Assembly: GCA_903927465.1 (NCBI GenBank)
Contig: CAIYMY010000176.1
Span: forward strand, 1-37,654
Source of the DNA: an uncultured Rhodospirillales bacterium
GTDB taxonomy: Bacteria > Pseudomonadota > Alphaproteobacteria > Acetobacterales > Acetobacteraceae
Direction: 5' to 3'
DNA: 37,654 nucleotides
The position numbers and the translations under genes are program-made. The notes under the pieces were generated by a model. The model did not search any database. It had not been told where the DNA came from and worked only from the letters and a program-made list of their open reading frames with translations. This document shows, one piece after another, positions 8,795 through 17,876 of this stretch; the stretch's first letter is position 1; the number at the start of each line of letters is the position of its first letter.

Positions 8795-10785
8795 GCCGTC
8801 TGCTCCTGCAGCAGGATATGACCATTGCCGGTGGCGCGGGCCTCCCAGCCCGGCGGGATAACAGTAGTTGACCAATCATCTTCAATAATCGCCGGCCCGC
8901 TGATGATATGCGGTGCTACCAGCGCGGCCCGTTCATAGCGCGCGGTCGGTATAGCACCCGCAGCATCGAACCAGCATTCGTCAAGCTGGAACGGTTTGGG
9001 GACAGCGCCGGAGGAGATCACGGGGGCGAGGGATGGCGGCCGAGGCACGCGTAGCCTAGTGCGCAGCCCCATCACTTCCCAAGCCTGCCCTGAAACAAAG
9101 CCAAATAATGCCTGATGCCGTTCAGCGAAAATCCTGCCAAGGGACGTACCATCAACTGGGCCCGCGAGCGCAACATCTACCGCATAGGATTGGCCGCGAT
9201 AGCGGATCATGGCGGTCTCCTCGGTCTCGACATTATCATTATCATCCAGAAGGCTGCGCAATTCATCCACGAGTGCGGTGCGGGCAGTTGCGAAGCCTGC
9301 ATCATCAAAACCGTCACTTGCCATACGCAGTGTGCGTTGACGTGTGGCGCTGTGTTCGGCTGTAACGCAGCCAAGCGCTGAAAACGCGGATGAAGCCGCA
9401 GGTACGATCACGCGCGAAATACCATAACTGCGTGCAAGCCCAATTGCATGCATTGGCCCCATGCCTCCAAAGGCCAGCAATGTTGCACCGCGCCCATCAA
9501 CACCGCGTTCAACCGTTATCTTGTTAAGGGCGCGCGCCATGGTGGCGTCGGCTACCCGCAAGACGCCCAATGCAAGCGCTTCGACAGAAAGATTGAGCGC
9601 AGCGGCAAGCGGCGCGAAGACGGCTCGCGCCCTTTCAGGCTGAAGCTCTATTTCAGTTCCCAAGCGCCGTTTTGGATTGAGGTATCCCAAGATGACATTT
9701 GCATCACATACCGTGGGTAATTCGCCGCCGCGCCCGTAGCTGGCCGGGCCAGGCTCAGCCCCCGCACTTTGCGGCCCGATGGAAAGGCCAGACACGCCAT
9801 GCCGCACGATACTACCACCACCGGCACCGATTGATTCAATCGCGACCATGGGTTGGCGCAACGGCTGATCAGCCAATTTGGCATCGGCGGTGATTTCAGC
9901 CTGTCCTTCAAGGATCAGCGCCACATCGGTGGTGGTGCCGCCCATATCAAAGGAAAGAACTGACTTTTCGTTCAATTCACGCGCGATTGCCGCAGCAGCC
10001 GCAACGCCAGCGGCAGGCCCGGACAAGGCCATGAGTAAGGGGCGTTCTGCCGCGGCTTCGGGTGTTGCCATGCCGCCAGCGGAATGCATGACGCCGAGCT
10101 TCAATCCGCTCGGCAAAGTGGCACGCAATTCCGTGAGGTAAGCAGCGGCGAGCGGCATCACTGCCGCATTCAAGACGGTGGCGATCATGCGTTCATATTC
10201 GCGCGCCTCGGGATTCACCGCATGGGATAGGGAAAGGAAAGGCACCTTCCCGCGCAGCGCCTGACCCAGTGCCAATTCATGCGACGGATTCGCATAGGCA
10301 TGTAGCAATACTATCGCCACAGAAGACGCGCCGCTTGCCAAGGCACGCGCCGTTGCCGCTTCGATTGCTGCGGCACTCAACGGCTTTTGAACCGTACCGT
10401 CATGCAGCATGCGCTCTGCCAGCGGAATACGGCGCTCTCGTGGAACCAGGGGTTCCGGCTTGGGGCGGACCTCCAGCCGATAGAGATCACGCCTGCTCTG
10501 GCGGCCTATTTCGATGATATCTTCAAAGCCTTCGGTCCCAATCAGTACCACAGGTTCAAGCTTGCCTTCGACAATGGCATTGGTGACCCGCGTTGTGCCA
10601 TGGACGAGTTCGGCAATATCGCGTGGTTGGAGAGAAATCGCAGCAATCGCCGCCAGAATGCTCGCCACAGGGTCCTTGGCGCGGGAAGGTACCTTGGCGC
10701 TGCGCAGCGCCCGATCACCGGTGTGAATGGCGACGATATCGGTGAAGGTGCCCCCAATATCAATACCAACATGCCATTCTGCCAT
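8791..10785 (-). CDS. hyuA: Hydantoinase A/oxoprolinase family subunit
   Basis: ATP-binding subunit of the same enzyme, 664 residues, slightly shorter than the usual 680-700. The ASKHA phosphate loop GIDIGGTFTDIV is at residues 7-18 and a second one, SFDMGGTTTDVALI, lies mid-protein. GGGSIVRHG and GPASYGRGGELPTVCDANV are typical of the family. AGGAG precedes the ATG by a normal distance. It is transcribed divergently from a peptide-type importer, suggesting that the importer delivers the substrate or a precursor, for example a pyroglutamyl or other cyclic-amide compound; this is an inference from position. Confidence 0.94.
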   Translation of the reverse strand: MAEWHVGIDIGGTFTDIVAIHTGDRALRSAKVPSRAKDPVASILAAIAAISLQPRDIAELVHGTTRVTNAIVEGKLEPVVLIGTEGFEDIIEIGRQSRRDLYRLEVRPKPEPLVPRERRIPLAERMLHDGTVQKPLSAAAIEAATARALASGASSVAIVLLHAYANPSHELALGQALRGKVPFLSLSHAVNPEAREYERMIATVLNAAVMPLAAAYLTELRATLPSGLKLGVMHSAGGMATPEAAAERPLLMALSGPAAGVAAAAAIARELNEKSVLSFDMGGTTTDVALILEGQAEITADAKLADQPLRQPMVAIESIGAGGGSIVRHGVSGLSIGPQSAGAEPGPASYGRGGELPTVCDANVILGYLNPKRRLGTEIELQPERARAVFAPLAAALNLSVEALALGVLRVADATMARALNKITVERGVDGRGATLLAFGGMGPMHAIGLARSYGISRVIVPAASSAFSALGCVTAEHSATRQRTLRMASDGFDDAGFATARTALVDELRSLLDDNDNVETEETAMIRYRGQSYAVDVALAGPVDGTSLGRIFAERHQALFGFVSGQAWEVMGLRTRLRVPRPPSLAPVISSGAVPKPFQLDECWFDAAGAIPTARYERAALVAPHIISGPAIIEDDWSTTVIPPGWEARATGNGHILLQEQTA

Positions 10786-11030
10786 TAGTCTGCTCCTTCA
10801 AGAACCTGTTCAAAGCGGCGCCGCGATCCAGGCCGGATAAGATGATCGAAAATTGCCCAATTTCTCCTGCTTTTGGGTGTAAGCAGCCCAAAATTTACGC
10901 AGAAGGCAGCGCGATGATCCGGCAGGGTTTTCTCATTTTTCGAGATTCGCATCTGTCAAACCTGCCCCCTGGACGGAAACGCCGAACGTGTTAGCCTAAC
11001 CGAATCGCATCAAAGGAAAAGGGGCTTGCC
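10786..11030. promoter_or_regulatory. Divergent promoter region between hyuAB and peptide importer
   Basis: This 245-bp gap must hold the promoters of both directions. Two inverted repeats stand out: TTTTGGG (10871-10877) with CCCAAAA (10887-10893), separated by 9 bp, and the short palindrome GTTAGCCTAAC (10990-11000) about 30 bp before the importer start. Either could be an operator. No regulator gene is adjacent. I cannot assign -35/-10 boxes with confidence. A purine-rich aaggaaaagggg sits before the ATG at 11031. Confidence 0.45.
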
Positions 11031-12635
11031 ATGCAACTCACCCGTCGTGATTTGTTTGTAGGGGGTGCAACGCTTGCTACCGCGGCCAGTTTTGGCACCT
11101 CCGCCGAGGCACAAACCCGTGCCGAAACACTGCGCCAGGTAACGGGCAATTCGGTCAATACGCTTGACCCGACCATGCCTGGTTCCACGCGTGAAGCCTT
11201 TGGCATCAGCGTCAATGTCTATGACCGCCTGGTGAGCTTCGGGCGCAAACGCTCAGGAAGCGGCTGGATTTTTGATCCGGATACCATCACCGGTGAATTG
11301 GCCGAACGTGTGGTGACCAGCGCCGATGGCATGACCTTCACCTTTCATCTGAAGCGCGATGCGCGCTTTCATGATGGCACGCCGGTCACGGCCGAAGATG
11401 TGAAGTGGTCGCTTGATCGGCATGTTTCCGCGCGTTCCCTTGCGTCGGCACAGGTTCAGACCGGGGGCTGGACCCGCCCTGATCAATTCAAGATTATCGA
11501 TGAATACACGGTTGAAGCAAAAGTAGAACGCCCGGATCGTTTGGCTCTGCCCAATCTGTGCACTCTTTATTGCATCGTGATCAACAGCAAGCTGGCGAAG
11601 CGCCATGCGACCGCGGATGATCCTTGGGCGCAGGAATGGATGAAGACGAATACGGCAGGTTCCGGTGCTTACACGGTAGAAACCTTCCGCCCCGGGGAAC
11701 AGGTGATCCTGCGCCGCAATGACGCATGGAAAGGTGGGCCTTTGCCCTTCTTCCGTCGTGTGATTTGCCAAACCATTCCTGAAGCGGCGACAAGGGCAAG
11801 CCTGATCGAACGCGGCGATGCGGATCTATCCATTGATTTGCAGGCCAGCGACATCCCAACGCTGGTGAATCGTGGGCGCGTGAAGCTTGTTTCAACACCG
11901 CAATTCAACGCCTTCACGATGGTTGCTTTCAACACCCGCGTAGCGCCTTTTGACAATCTGAAGTTACGACAGGCAATTGCGGCGGCGATGCCGTATCAAG
12001 ACATCTTCAAGGCCGCGCTTTTTGAGCGTGGTGCCGAATTATTTGGTGCTTCCTGGCAAGGTACGCCGCCCGAAAGCAAGTTCCCGCAGCCGCTGCCCTT
12101 GCGCACGGATATCGCGCGGGCTCGGGCGCTTCTTGCCGAAGCGGGATATCCAAATGGGCTTGATACCACCTTCAGCTTCAATGTGGGGTCTGCCACTGTC
12201 AGTGAACCCATGGCGGCCCTTTTGAAGGAATCGCTTGGCCGCATTGGTATTCGTGTTGAAATCCAGAAACTGCCAGACGCACAGATTTCGACCCTGATTA
12301 CGGAAAAGAAGGTTCCCTTCCTGACCGAAACCTCGATCGCTTGGCTGCCTTCCACTGATTATTTCTTCCGCAATTTCTTCACAGGCGATCAGCGCTGGAA
12401 TTACAGCAGCTGGAACAATGCCGAAATCAATGCACTAACTGCCCAGGCACGTTATGAACAGAATGCCGCTGAATATGACCGGCTTTGCAAGCGGATGATA
12501 TCAATTCTCGCGGAAGAAGTGCCCGTCATCATGCTGTGGCAGCCAAACCAGGATGCCGTGATGCCGCCAACCGTGGATGGTTATACCTACCAATATCACC
12601 GGCAGGTGGATTATCGTGATCTGCGACGTGCCTGA
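11031..12635 (+). CDS. Peptide-type ABC importer binding protein (SBP family 5)
   Basis: Periplasmic binding protein of the DppA/OppA fold, 534 residues. The N-terminus MQLTRRDLFVGGATLAT has Arg pair 5-6 and a hydrophobic core ending near SAEA|Q, a plausible Tat signal. The mature part contains the family hallmarks: LDPTMPGSTREAF, a region with FHLKRDARFHDGTPVTAEDV, and GSGAYTVETFRPGEQVILRR. It starts a four-gene operon (binding protein, two permeases, double ATPase). Ligands of this family range from peptides to opines, nickel chelates and glutathione; the sequence alone does not choose. Confidence 0.93.
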   Translation: MQLTRRDLFVGGATLATAASFGTSAEAQTRAETLRQVTGNSVNTLDPTMPGSTREAFGISVNVYDRLVSFGRKRSGSGWIFDPDTITGELAERVVTSADGMTFTFHLKRDARFHDGTPVTAEDVKWSLDRHVSARSLASAQVQTGGWTRPDQFKIIDEYTVEAKVERPDRLALPNLCTLYCIVINSKLAKRHATADDPWAQEWMKTNTAGSGAYTVETFRPGEQVILRRNDAWKGGPLPFFRRVICQTIPEAATRASLIERGDADLSIDLQASDIPTLVNRGRVKLVSTPQFNAFTMVAFNTRVAPFDNLKLRQAIAAAMPYQDIFKAALFERGAELFGASWQGTPPESKFPQPLPLRTDIARARALLAEAGYPNGLDTTFSFNVGSATVSEPMAALLKESLGRIGIRVEIQKLPDAQISTLITEKKVPFLTETSIAWLPSTDYFFRNFFTGDQRWNYSSWNNAEINALTAQARYEQNAAEYDRLCKRMISILAEEVPVIMLWQPNQDAVMPPTVDGYTYQYHRQVDYRDLRRA

Positions 12636-12638
12636 CCT

Positions 12639-13670
12639 ATGGTTGGTGTAGCACCGCTGGCCCGGCGTGCGGGCCGGCGGCTTCTGTCTTCTCTGCCAGC
12701 ATTATTCGGGGTGGTGATTTTCACCTTCCTTTTGATGCGGGTCCTGCCTGGTGATCCAGCGGTCTTCTTCGCTTCTGGACCGAATGCCGGCCAGGCGGAG
12801 ATTGAGGAAATCCGCCGACAAATGGGGCTGGATAAGCCGATACCCGAGCAGCTTGTTCGCTATCTTTGGGATATCGGGCACGGCAAGCTCGGCCGTTCCA
12901 TGGGAACCGGTCAGCCGGTGGTGACTGATCTTGCCAATAGGCTGCCCGCGTCGCTTGAGCTGACTTTCACTGCCTTGTTGTTGGCACTGAGCTTAGCGCT
13001 GCCCCTGGGGATCATCGCGGCGCTTAGACCGAATTCGGCCGTAGATCACGCGGTCAGGCTTTTATGTACGCTTGGCGTATGCGTGCCTACTTTCGTGTCC
13101 GGCTTGTTGTTCATTTATGCATTTTACTACTTGCTGGGAATTGCGCCGGACCCGACTGGACGCATTGATATCTTCGCAAGTCAGCCACCCAACGTCACAG
13201 GATTTCTGCTGATTGATTCGGCCCTGGCTGGCGATTGGGAAGCATGGTGGGCTGCTGCAAGTCAATTGATCTTGCCCGCCTGCACCATGGCTTTGTTTGT
13301 CTTGGCGCCCCTTGCACGTATGACTCGCGCTTCAATGTTGGCGGTCATGACCAGTGATTTCATCCGCACTGGTGACGCGCTGGGTCTATCCAGGCGACGC
13401 GTGGTGCTGGTGTATGGATTGCGCAATGCCTTGCTGCCAGTGATCACCATCATGGGCATTGTCTTTTCCACGATGCTGGGTGCCAATGTGCTGGTGGAAA
13501 AGGTCTTTTCCTGGCCTGGAGTCGCTTCCTATGCGCTTGATGCCTTATTGGCTTCAGACTACGCGCCCGTTCAAGGTTTTGTGCTGCTTATGGCTGGCAT
13601 ATTCGTCTTGGTGAATTTGACGGTTGATATTCTCTACGGCCTGGCTGATCCAAGGATTTCAATCGAGTGA
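12639..13670 (+). CDS. Peptide-type ABC importer permease (DppB-like)
   Basis: Inner-membrane permease, 343 residues, six predicted helices. The first helix is preceded by RRAGRRLLSSLPALFGVVIF and followed by the family stretch LMRVLPGDPAVFF. The coupling helix (EAA-like loop) is around DFIRTGDALGLSRRRVVLVY. It begins 3 bp after the binding-protein stop without a clear ribosome binding site, so translation is probably coupled. Its stop overlaps the next gene's GTG start. Confidence 0.94.
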   Translation: MVGVAPLARRAGRRLLSSLPALFGVVIFTFLLMRVLPGDPAVFFASGPNAGQAEIEEIRRQMGLDKPIPEQLVRYLWDIGHGKLGRSMGTGQPVVTDLANRLPASLELTFTALLLALSLALPLGIIAALRPNSAVDHAVRLLCTLGVCVPTFVSGLLFIYAFYYLLGIAPDPTGRIDIFASQPPNVTGFLLIDSALAGDWEAWWAAASQLILPACTMALFVLAPLARMTRASMLAVMTSDFIRTGDALGLSRRRVVLVYGLRNALLPVITIMGIVFSTMLGANVLVEKVFSWPGVASYALDALLASDYAPVQGFVLLMAGIFVLVNLTVDILYGLADPRISIE

Positions 13671-14512
13671 GCGCGACCTTGAGGCATGTCGGATGGGTGC
13701 TACGCACAAATCCAGTGACAATGATCGCCGGTTTGGGGGCTTTGAGTCTCATTCTGCTCGCCATTCTGGGGCCAAGTCTGGTTCCTTATGATCCCGTCGC
13801 ATCAAATGTGCCAATGGCATTGCAGCCGCCATCGCGTCAGCATTGGTTCGGCACAGATCAATTAGGGCGAGATGTTTTCAGCCGCGTTGTGGTGGCGACG
13901 CGGCTGGATCTGGCGATAGCCGCTTCCGCTGTCACGCTTTCCTTCCTCATCGGGGCGGTGATTGGTTCCTTTTGTGGTTACACAGGTGGCAAGCTTGATC
14001 TTTGGGTTGGGCGCTTCGTTGATGTCTTGATGGCTTTCCCCCTTTTTGTTCTGGCGATGGCGTTGGTAGCGGCACTTGGCAATCGTGTAGAAAACATCAT
14101 CTACGCGACTGCCATCATCAACCTGCCATTCTATATCCGCTTCGCGCGCGCTGAGGTGAATGTGCGTCGCAATTTAGGGTGGGTTGAAGCAGCACGCTGT
14201 GCCGGCAATAGCCATGCCGGCGTAGTACTGCGCTTCCTTCTGCCCAATGTACTACCCGCAATGGCGGTGCAGATTTCACTTAATCTGGGCTGGGCCATCT
14301 TGAATGCAGCGGGTCTTTCCTTTCTTGGGCTTGGCGTGCGCGCGCCGACGCCCGAATGGGGCATCATGGTTGCCGAAGGTGCCCGTTTCATCACAACAGG
14401 CAGATGGTGGCTCGTGGTCTGCCCGGGTGCCGCACTCATGTTCGCGGTGCTGTGCTTCAATCTGCTGGGGGATGGGCTGCGCGATATACTAGACCCGCGG
14501 ATGCGTACATGA
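13667..14512 (+). CDS. Peptide-type ABC importer permease (DppC-like)
   Basis: Second permease, 281 residues. After the first helix comes the DppC signature HWFGTDQLGRDVFSRVVVAT, and the coupling loop contains NLGWVEAARCAGNSHAGVVL. The C-terminus [18 protein letters not shown] is the usual family ending. It starts at GTG 13667, overlapping the dppB-like stop (GTGA), and its stop overlaps the ATPase start (ATGA). Confidence 0.94.
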   Translation: MSATLRHVGWVLRTNPVTMIAGLGALSLILLAILGPSLVPYDPVASNVPMALQPPSRQHWFGTDQLGRDVFSRVVVATRLDLAIAASAVTLSFLIGAVIGSFCGYTGGKLDLWVGRFVDVLMAFPLFVLAMALVAALGNRVENIIYATAIINLPFYIRFARAEVNVRRNLGWVEAARCAGNSHAGVVLRFLLPNVLPAMAVQISLNLGWAILNAAGLSFLGLGVRAPTPEWGIMVAEGARFITTGRWWLVVCPGAALMFAVLCFNLLGDGLRDILDPRMRT

Positions 14513-16140
14513 CCCCTTTGCTTACGGTAGAGGATGTGCATGTCAGTTTCACCACACGCCATGGCGTGGTGAATGCCTTGCGCGGCGTTTCCTTTGCTGT
14601 GGATCAGGGAGAAACCCTGGGTATTGTTGGCGAAAGTGGGAGCGGCAAATCGGTAACCGCGCTTGCCGTCATGCGCCTTCTGGACCGTGCGGGCCGCGTA
14701 ACCTCTGGGCGTATTCGCTTCAGGGGTGAGGATATTACCGCTGCGGGACGATCCGTCATGCAGCCACTGCGCGGCGCCGCCATGTCCATGATTTTTCAGA
14801 ATCCACGCGCTGCGCTCAATCCAATCAGACCCATTGGCGATCAAATCGCGGATGTTCTAAGGGCGCATAATGATATCTCCAGGCGGCAGGCAAGTTCTCA
14901 AGCGCTGGAATTGCTTGAGGCAGTCCGCATTCGTGATGCTCGGGAACGGCTCTCTGCCTATCCGCACGAATTATCGGGGGGCATGTGCCAAAGGGTCATG
15001 ATCGCCATGGCAATTGCCTGCGAACCGAGCCTTTTGATCGCTGATGAACCTACCACCGGCTTGGATGTCACAACCCAACAGACAGTCATGGAATTACTGA
15101 CCGACATCATTCATCGGCGGAGCATGGGGTTGATTCTGATTACGCATGATCTTGGTCTTGCGGCGCGCTACTGCCAACGTATTGCGGTGATGGAACAAGG
15201 GTTGAAGGTTGAAGAAGCGCCCCCCGAAAATCTGTTCGGCGCACCGCAGCACGCCTATACGAAGCGCTTGGTCGCCGCATCACCCACCAAGCATTCCAGG
15301 GTTCAGGATCTGGTGGGGGAACCCGCGCCGCCTTCTGTAGAACCAAAACTGGATTCGAGGCCGCTTTTACAAGTTTCCAGTCTAAAAAAGGTATTTGGAC
15401 AATCCGCGCCAGCTGTTGCAGATGTATCCTTCACCCTTTCGGAAGGGGAGAGTTTGGGCCTGGTCGGTGAATCCGGGTCTGGCAAAAGCACCATATCCAG
15501 AATGATTTGTCGCCTTATTGATCAGACAGAAGGCACCATCCGCTACGAGGAAACATCAATCAGCGACATCGCGTCACGCGATTTTCATTGCCATCCGTTG
15601 CGGCGCACTATTCAACTGGTCTTTCAGGATGCGGGCGAGTCGCTCAATCCGAGATTCTCGGCTTTCGATAGTATCGCGGACCCTTTGCGGAATCTCCTGG
15701 GCATCACGGACAATCAGGAGCTGCGCCGCCGTGCGAGTGATGTAGCGGAGCGTTGTGGCCTTCCCCACGAGCTTCTCGATCGTTTTCCCCATCAGCTTTC
15801 TGGCGGGCAACGTGCCCGCGTTGGCATCGCGCGCGCTATTGCGCCGGGGCCAAGATTGCTCGTTTTGGACGAACCGACCGCTGCCTTGGATGTCAGTGTG
15901 CAAGCAGTCATTCTGCATCTTCTCGACCGTCTGCGGCGAGAGACTGGGCTTGCCTTCGTGTTCGTCAGCCATGACCTGAACGTTGTGCGGATGATGTGCG
16001 AACGAACTATTGTTTTGCAGGCTGGAAAGATCGTCGAAGAGGGATCAAGCGAGGAGTTATTCCGCGAGCCAAAGACTGAGTATACGGCCGCCCTCCTGGC
16101 TGCAATTCCTCACTTTGAGCAACGCCATGGAATTTTTTAG
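14509..16140 (+). CDS. Peptide-type ABC importer, fused double ATPase
   Basis: Two ATPase domains in one 543-residue chain, energising the importer just upstream. Domain 1 has Walker A GESGSGKS (41-48), C-loop LSGGM (155-159) and Walker B LLIADE (175-180). Domain 2 has Walker [10 protein letters not shown] (320-328), C-loop LSGGQ (430-434) and Walker B LLVLDE (450-455). Each domain is followed by the oligopeptide-transporter extension, though the second one is short. A longer frame starts at 14356, but the ATG at 14509 overlaps the permease stop and begins the conserved sequence, so I use it. Later fragments of transposases lie directly downstream. Confidence 0.93.
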   Translation: MTPLLTVEDVHVSFTTRHGVVNALRGVSFAVDQGETLGIVGESGSGKSVTALAVMRLLDRAGRVTSGRIRFRGEDITAAGRSVMQPLRGAAMSMIFQNPRAALNPIRPIGDQIADVLRAHNDISRRQASSQALELLEAVRIRDARERLSAYPHELSGGMCQRVMIAMAIACEPSLLIADEPTTGLDVTTQQTVMELLTDIIHRRSMGLILITHDLGLAARYCQRIAVMEQGLKVEEAPPENLFGAPQHAYTKRLVAASPTKHSRVQDLVGEPAPPSVEPKLDSRPLLQVSSLKKVFGQSAPAVADVSFTLSEGESLGLVGESGSGKSTISRMICRLIDQTEGTIRYEETSISDIASRDFHCHPLRRTIQLVFQDAGESLNPRFSAFDSIADPLRNLLGITDNQELRRRASDVAERCGLPHELLDRFPHQLSGGQRARVGIARAIAPGPRLLVLDEPTAALDVSVQAVILHLLDRLRRETGLAFVFVSHDLNVVRMMCERTIVLQAGKIVEEGSSEELFREPKTEYTAALLAAIPHFEQRHGIF

Positions 16141-16213
16141 GTCTGTCCCAGAAGAGCAATCTTGGTTTATTTGAAGAATTCCGGGGCCTTTCCTAAGTGA
16201 ATGCCTGCCTCGG

Positions 16214-16335
16214 TTAGGCCGCCATCGGGATTGATGGCGTTGCGGTAAAATTGGCCTCGTCCGGCGTCTGCCCGTCAAGGCTCGAATGGAGCCGTCGGGT
16301 GTTACAGATGTCGTCGATGTATCGGCTGGTTCCCG
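16214..16335 (-). pseudogene. C-terminal end of an IS3-type transposase (relic)
   Basis: Minus-strand reading gives YIDDICNTRRLHSSLDGQTP, then DEANF and a stop at 16214. This is the end of the integrase core of IS3-group OrfB proteins (compare Y...N..R.HSSLG..TP...). Nothing upstream of this piece is preserved: it is cut by a second, oppositely oriented transposase relic. No terminal inverted repeat was recognised. Confidence 0.6.
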
Positions 16336-16341
16336 CCACGG

Positions 16342-16641
16342 GGCGGCGTTTTCCATAGCGACCGTGGCAGCCAATACTGTTCGCACGGCTACCAGAAGGC
16401 CCTGCGCGAATACGGCCTGCAGCCGTCGAAGAGCGGCAAGGGCAATTGCCATGACAACGCCGCTGTCGAGGCGTTCTTCAAGAGTATCAAGGCCAAACTG
16501 GTCTGGCGCAGGAAATGGGCAACCCATCGCCAAACCAAAACTAGCGTATTTCGATACATTAATGGCTTCTATAACCCGTGCGGCAGGCATTCAGCATTAG
16601 GAGGCAAAAGCCTTCTGGCATTCGAACACCAAGCGGCCTAA
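16342..16641 (+). pseudogene. C-terminal third of an IS3-family transposase (OrfB relic)
   Basis: The plus strand reads HSDRGSQYCSHGYQKALREY, then SGKGNCHDNAAVEAFFKSIK, then a last stretch FYNPCGRHSALGGKS and AFEHQAA before a TAA at 16639-16641. This covers the second Asp and the Glu of the DDE motif (DNAAVE) and the C-terminal tail of IS3-family OrfB proteins. The N-terminal part, OrfA and the ends are missing. It is read away from the shorter relic at 16214-16335, so two different insertion sequences were trimmed to their transposase ends at one junction. Confidence 0.75.
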
Positions 16642-16689
16642 ACGAGCAATCAGAGCGGCATAAATACGCGACAGGTAAACGGCAATCTC

Positions 16690-16809
16690 CTACGTGATGC
16701 CTAGGCGCTTTTTCGGCGCTGCGAAAAACCCGCGCACCATGTGCCACTCCCCGGCGGTCGCCTCGGTAACTTGCGCCTCCGTTGCGACCTTTGGGTGGCG
16801 GAGCGTCGC
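16690..16809 (-). pseudogene. DUF3489 relic
   Basis: Minus-strand reading gives ATLRHPKVATEAQVTEATAG, then EWHMVRGFFAAPKKRLGIT and a TAG stop at 16690. This lines up with the DUF3489 domain (A.LRRPEGAT..QI.EATGW..HTVRGFFAG.LKKR.GI) that is far better preserved at 29431-29676. The N-terminal part and the C-terminal strand (RVYRI) are lost. The match is by eye but covers the whole helix-turn-helix-like core. Confidence 0.6.
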
Positions 16810-16904
16810 CAAACAAAATACTAGTCTAGACCTTGCCTTCCAAGATATCCTGGCAGAAACTGCTTCTCCACCATCAGAAAGAAAATGAAGAGAAGGAGAT
16901 TCGC

Positions 16905-17876
16905 GTGATCACGCGTCGTATGCTGGGGCTGAGTTACCTGGCCCTTTGCGCGGCCCCTGCGCTTGCGCAGGCCGCTTGGCCCAATCGTCCGATCCGCTTT
17001 GTCATTGCCTTTCCAGCCGGCGGTTTATCTGACCGGATGGGTCGGATGGTAGCAGAGGGCTTTGCCACTGCCTTGGGCCATACCGTTATCGTGGATAATC
17101 GCGGCGGCGCAGGTGGTACAGCGGGCACCAGGCAAGCGCTCGGCGCCGAGCCTGATGGTTATACGCTCTCCTTTACAACGCCTTCCACCCACATCACCGG
17201 GCCGTTGCTCTTTCCTAATCCAGGCTATGATGGCGTTTCGGACGTAGCAGCGATTGGCGCTTTTGCGCAGGTTGGTAGCATTGCGGTGGTGCATCCTTCG
17301 GTGCCCGTAAGCAACATTGCTGAGTTGATCACCTATTGTCGCGCAAATCCTGGGCGGCTTAACTTCGGTTCAGCTGGGGCAGGCGGGTCCATCCATCTGG
17401 CGGGCGAATTGTTCAAGATGATCGCCGGCGTTGATATTGTGCATGTGCCGTACCGTGGTGGTGCGCTGATGTTGCAGGATTTGCTGGCCGGGCGGGTCCA
17501 TATCGCTTTTGACAATACGCCGCAGATCCTGCCGCATATCCGCGCCGGCGGCGTGCGTGCGCTTGCGGTCACGACGCGAGAGCGTTCGCGCTTTGCGCCA
17601 GAACTGCCGACCATGATCGAAGCTGGCGTGCCGGATTTCGAAATCTCTTCCTGGTTTGGCGTGACGGCGCCTCGCGGCACACCTCAGCCCATCACCGAAC
17701 GGCTTGGCAGCATCATGCGACAAATAATGCAGAGCCCTGTCATGATAGAAAATCTGACCACACTCAGCGCCGAGCCATTGCCGATCATTGGCGCGGAGTT
17801 TGCACAATTCATGGCAGGCCAAAGGGAGCGTTTTGGCGGGATCATCCGGCGCCTGGGCATCACTGCAGTGGATTAA
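16905..17876 (+). CDS. Bug-family (TctC-like) periplasmic binding protein, orphan
   Basis: Extracytoplasmic solute-binding protein of the tripartite tricarboxylate transporter family, 323 residues, family length. Start: GTG 16905, with AGAAGGAG at 16891-16898 in front. The longer frame from 16833 would add 24 residues before the signal. The signal contains the Arg pair in ITRRML and ends at ALAQ|AAWPNRPI. Family motifs are WPNRPIRFVIAFPAGGLSDR, NRGGAGGTAGT, and the ligand-contact region FGSAGAGGSIHLAGELFK. No TctA/TctB membrane genes are present, as is common for such orphan proteins. It is convergent with the C-S lyase gene and shares stop-codon bases with it. Confidence 0.93.
   Translation: MITRRMLGLSYLALCAAPALAQAAWPNRPIRFVIAFPAGGLSDRMGRMVAEGFATALGHTVIVDNRGGAGGTAGTRQALGAEPDGYTLSFTTPSTHITGPLLFPNPGYDGVSDVAAIGAFAQVGSIAVVHPSVPVSNIAELITYCRANPGRLNFGSAGAGGSIHLAGELFKMIAGVDIVHVPYRGGALMLQDLLAGRVHIAFDNTPQILPHIRAGGVRALAVTTRERSRFAPELPTMIEAGVPDFEISSWFGVTAPRGTPQPITERLGSIMRQIMQSPVMIENLTTLSAEPLPIIGAEFAQFMAGQRERFGGIIRRLGITAVD

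Noticed and set aside
16057-16590. 177-residue minus-strand ORF
   Set aside because: It is a shadow of the ATPase end and the transposase relics in another frame.
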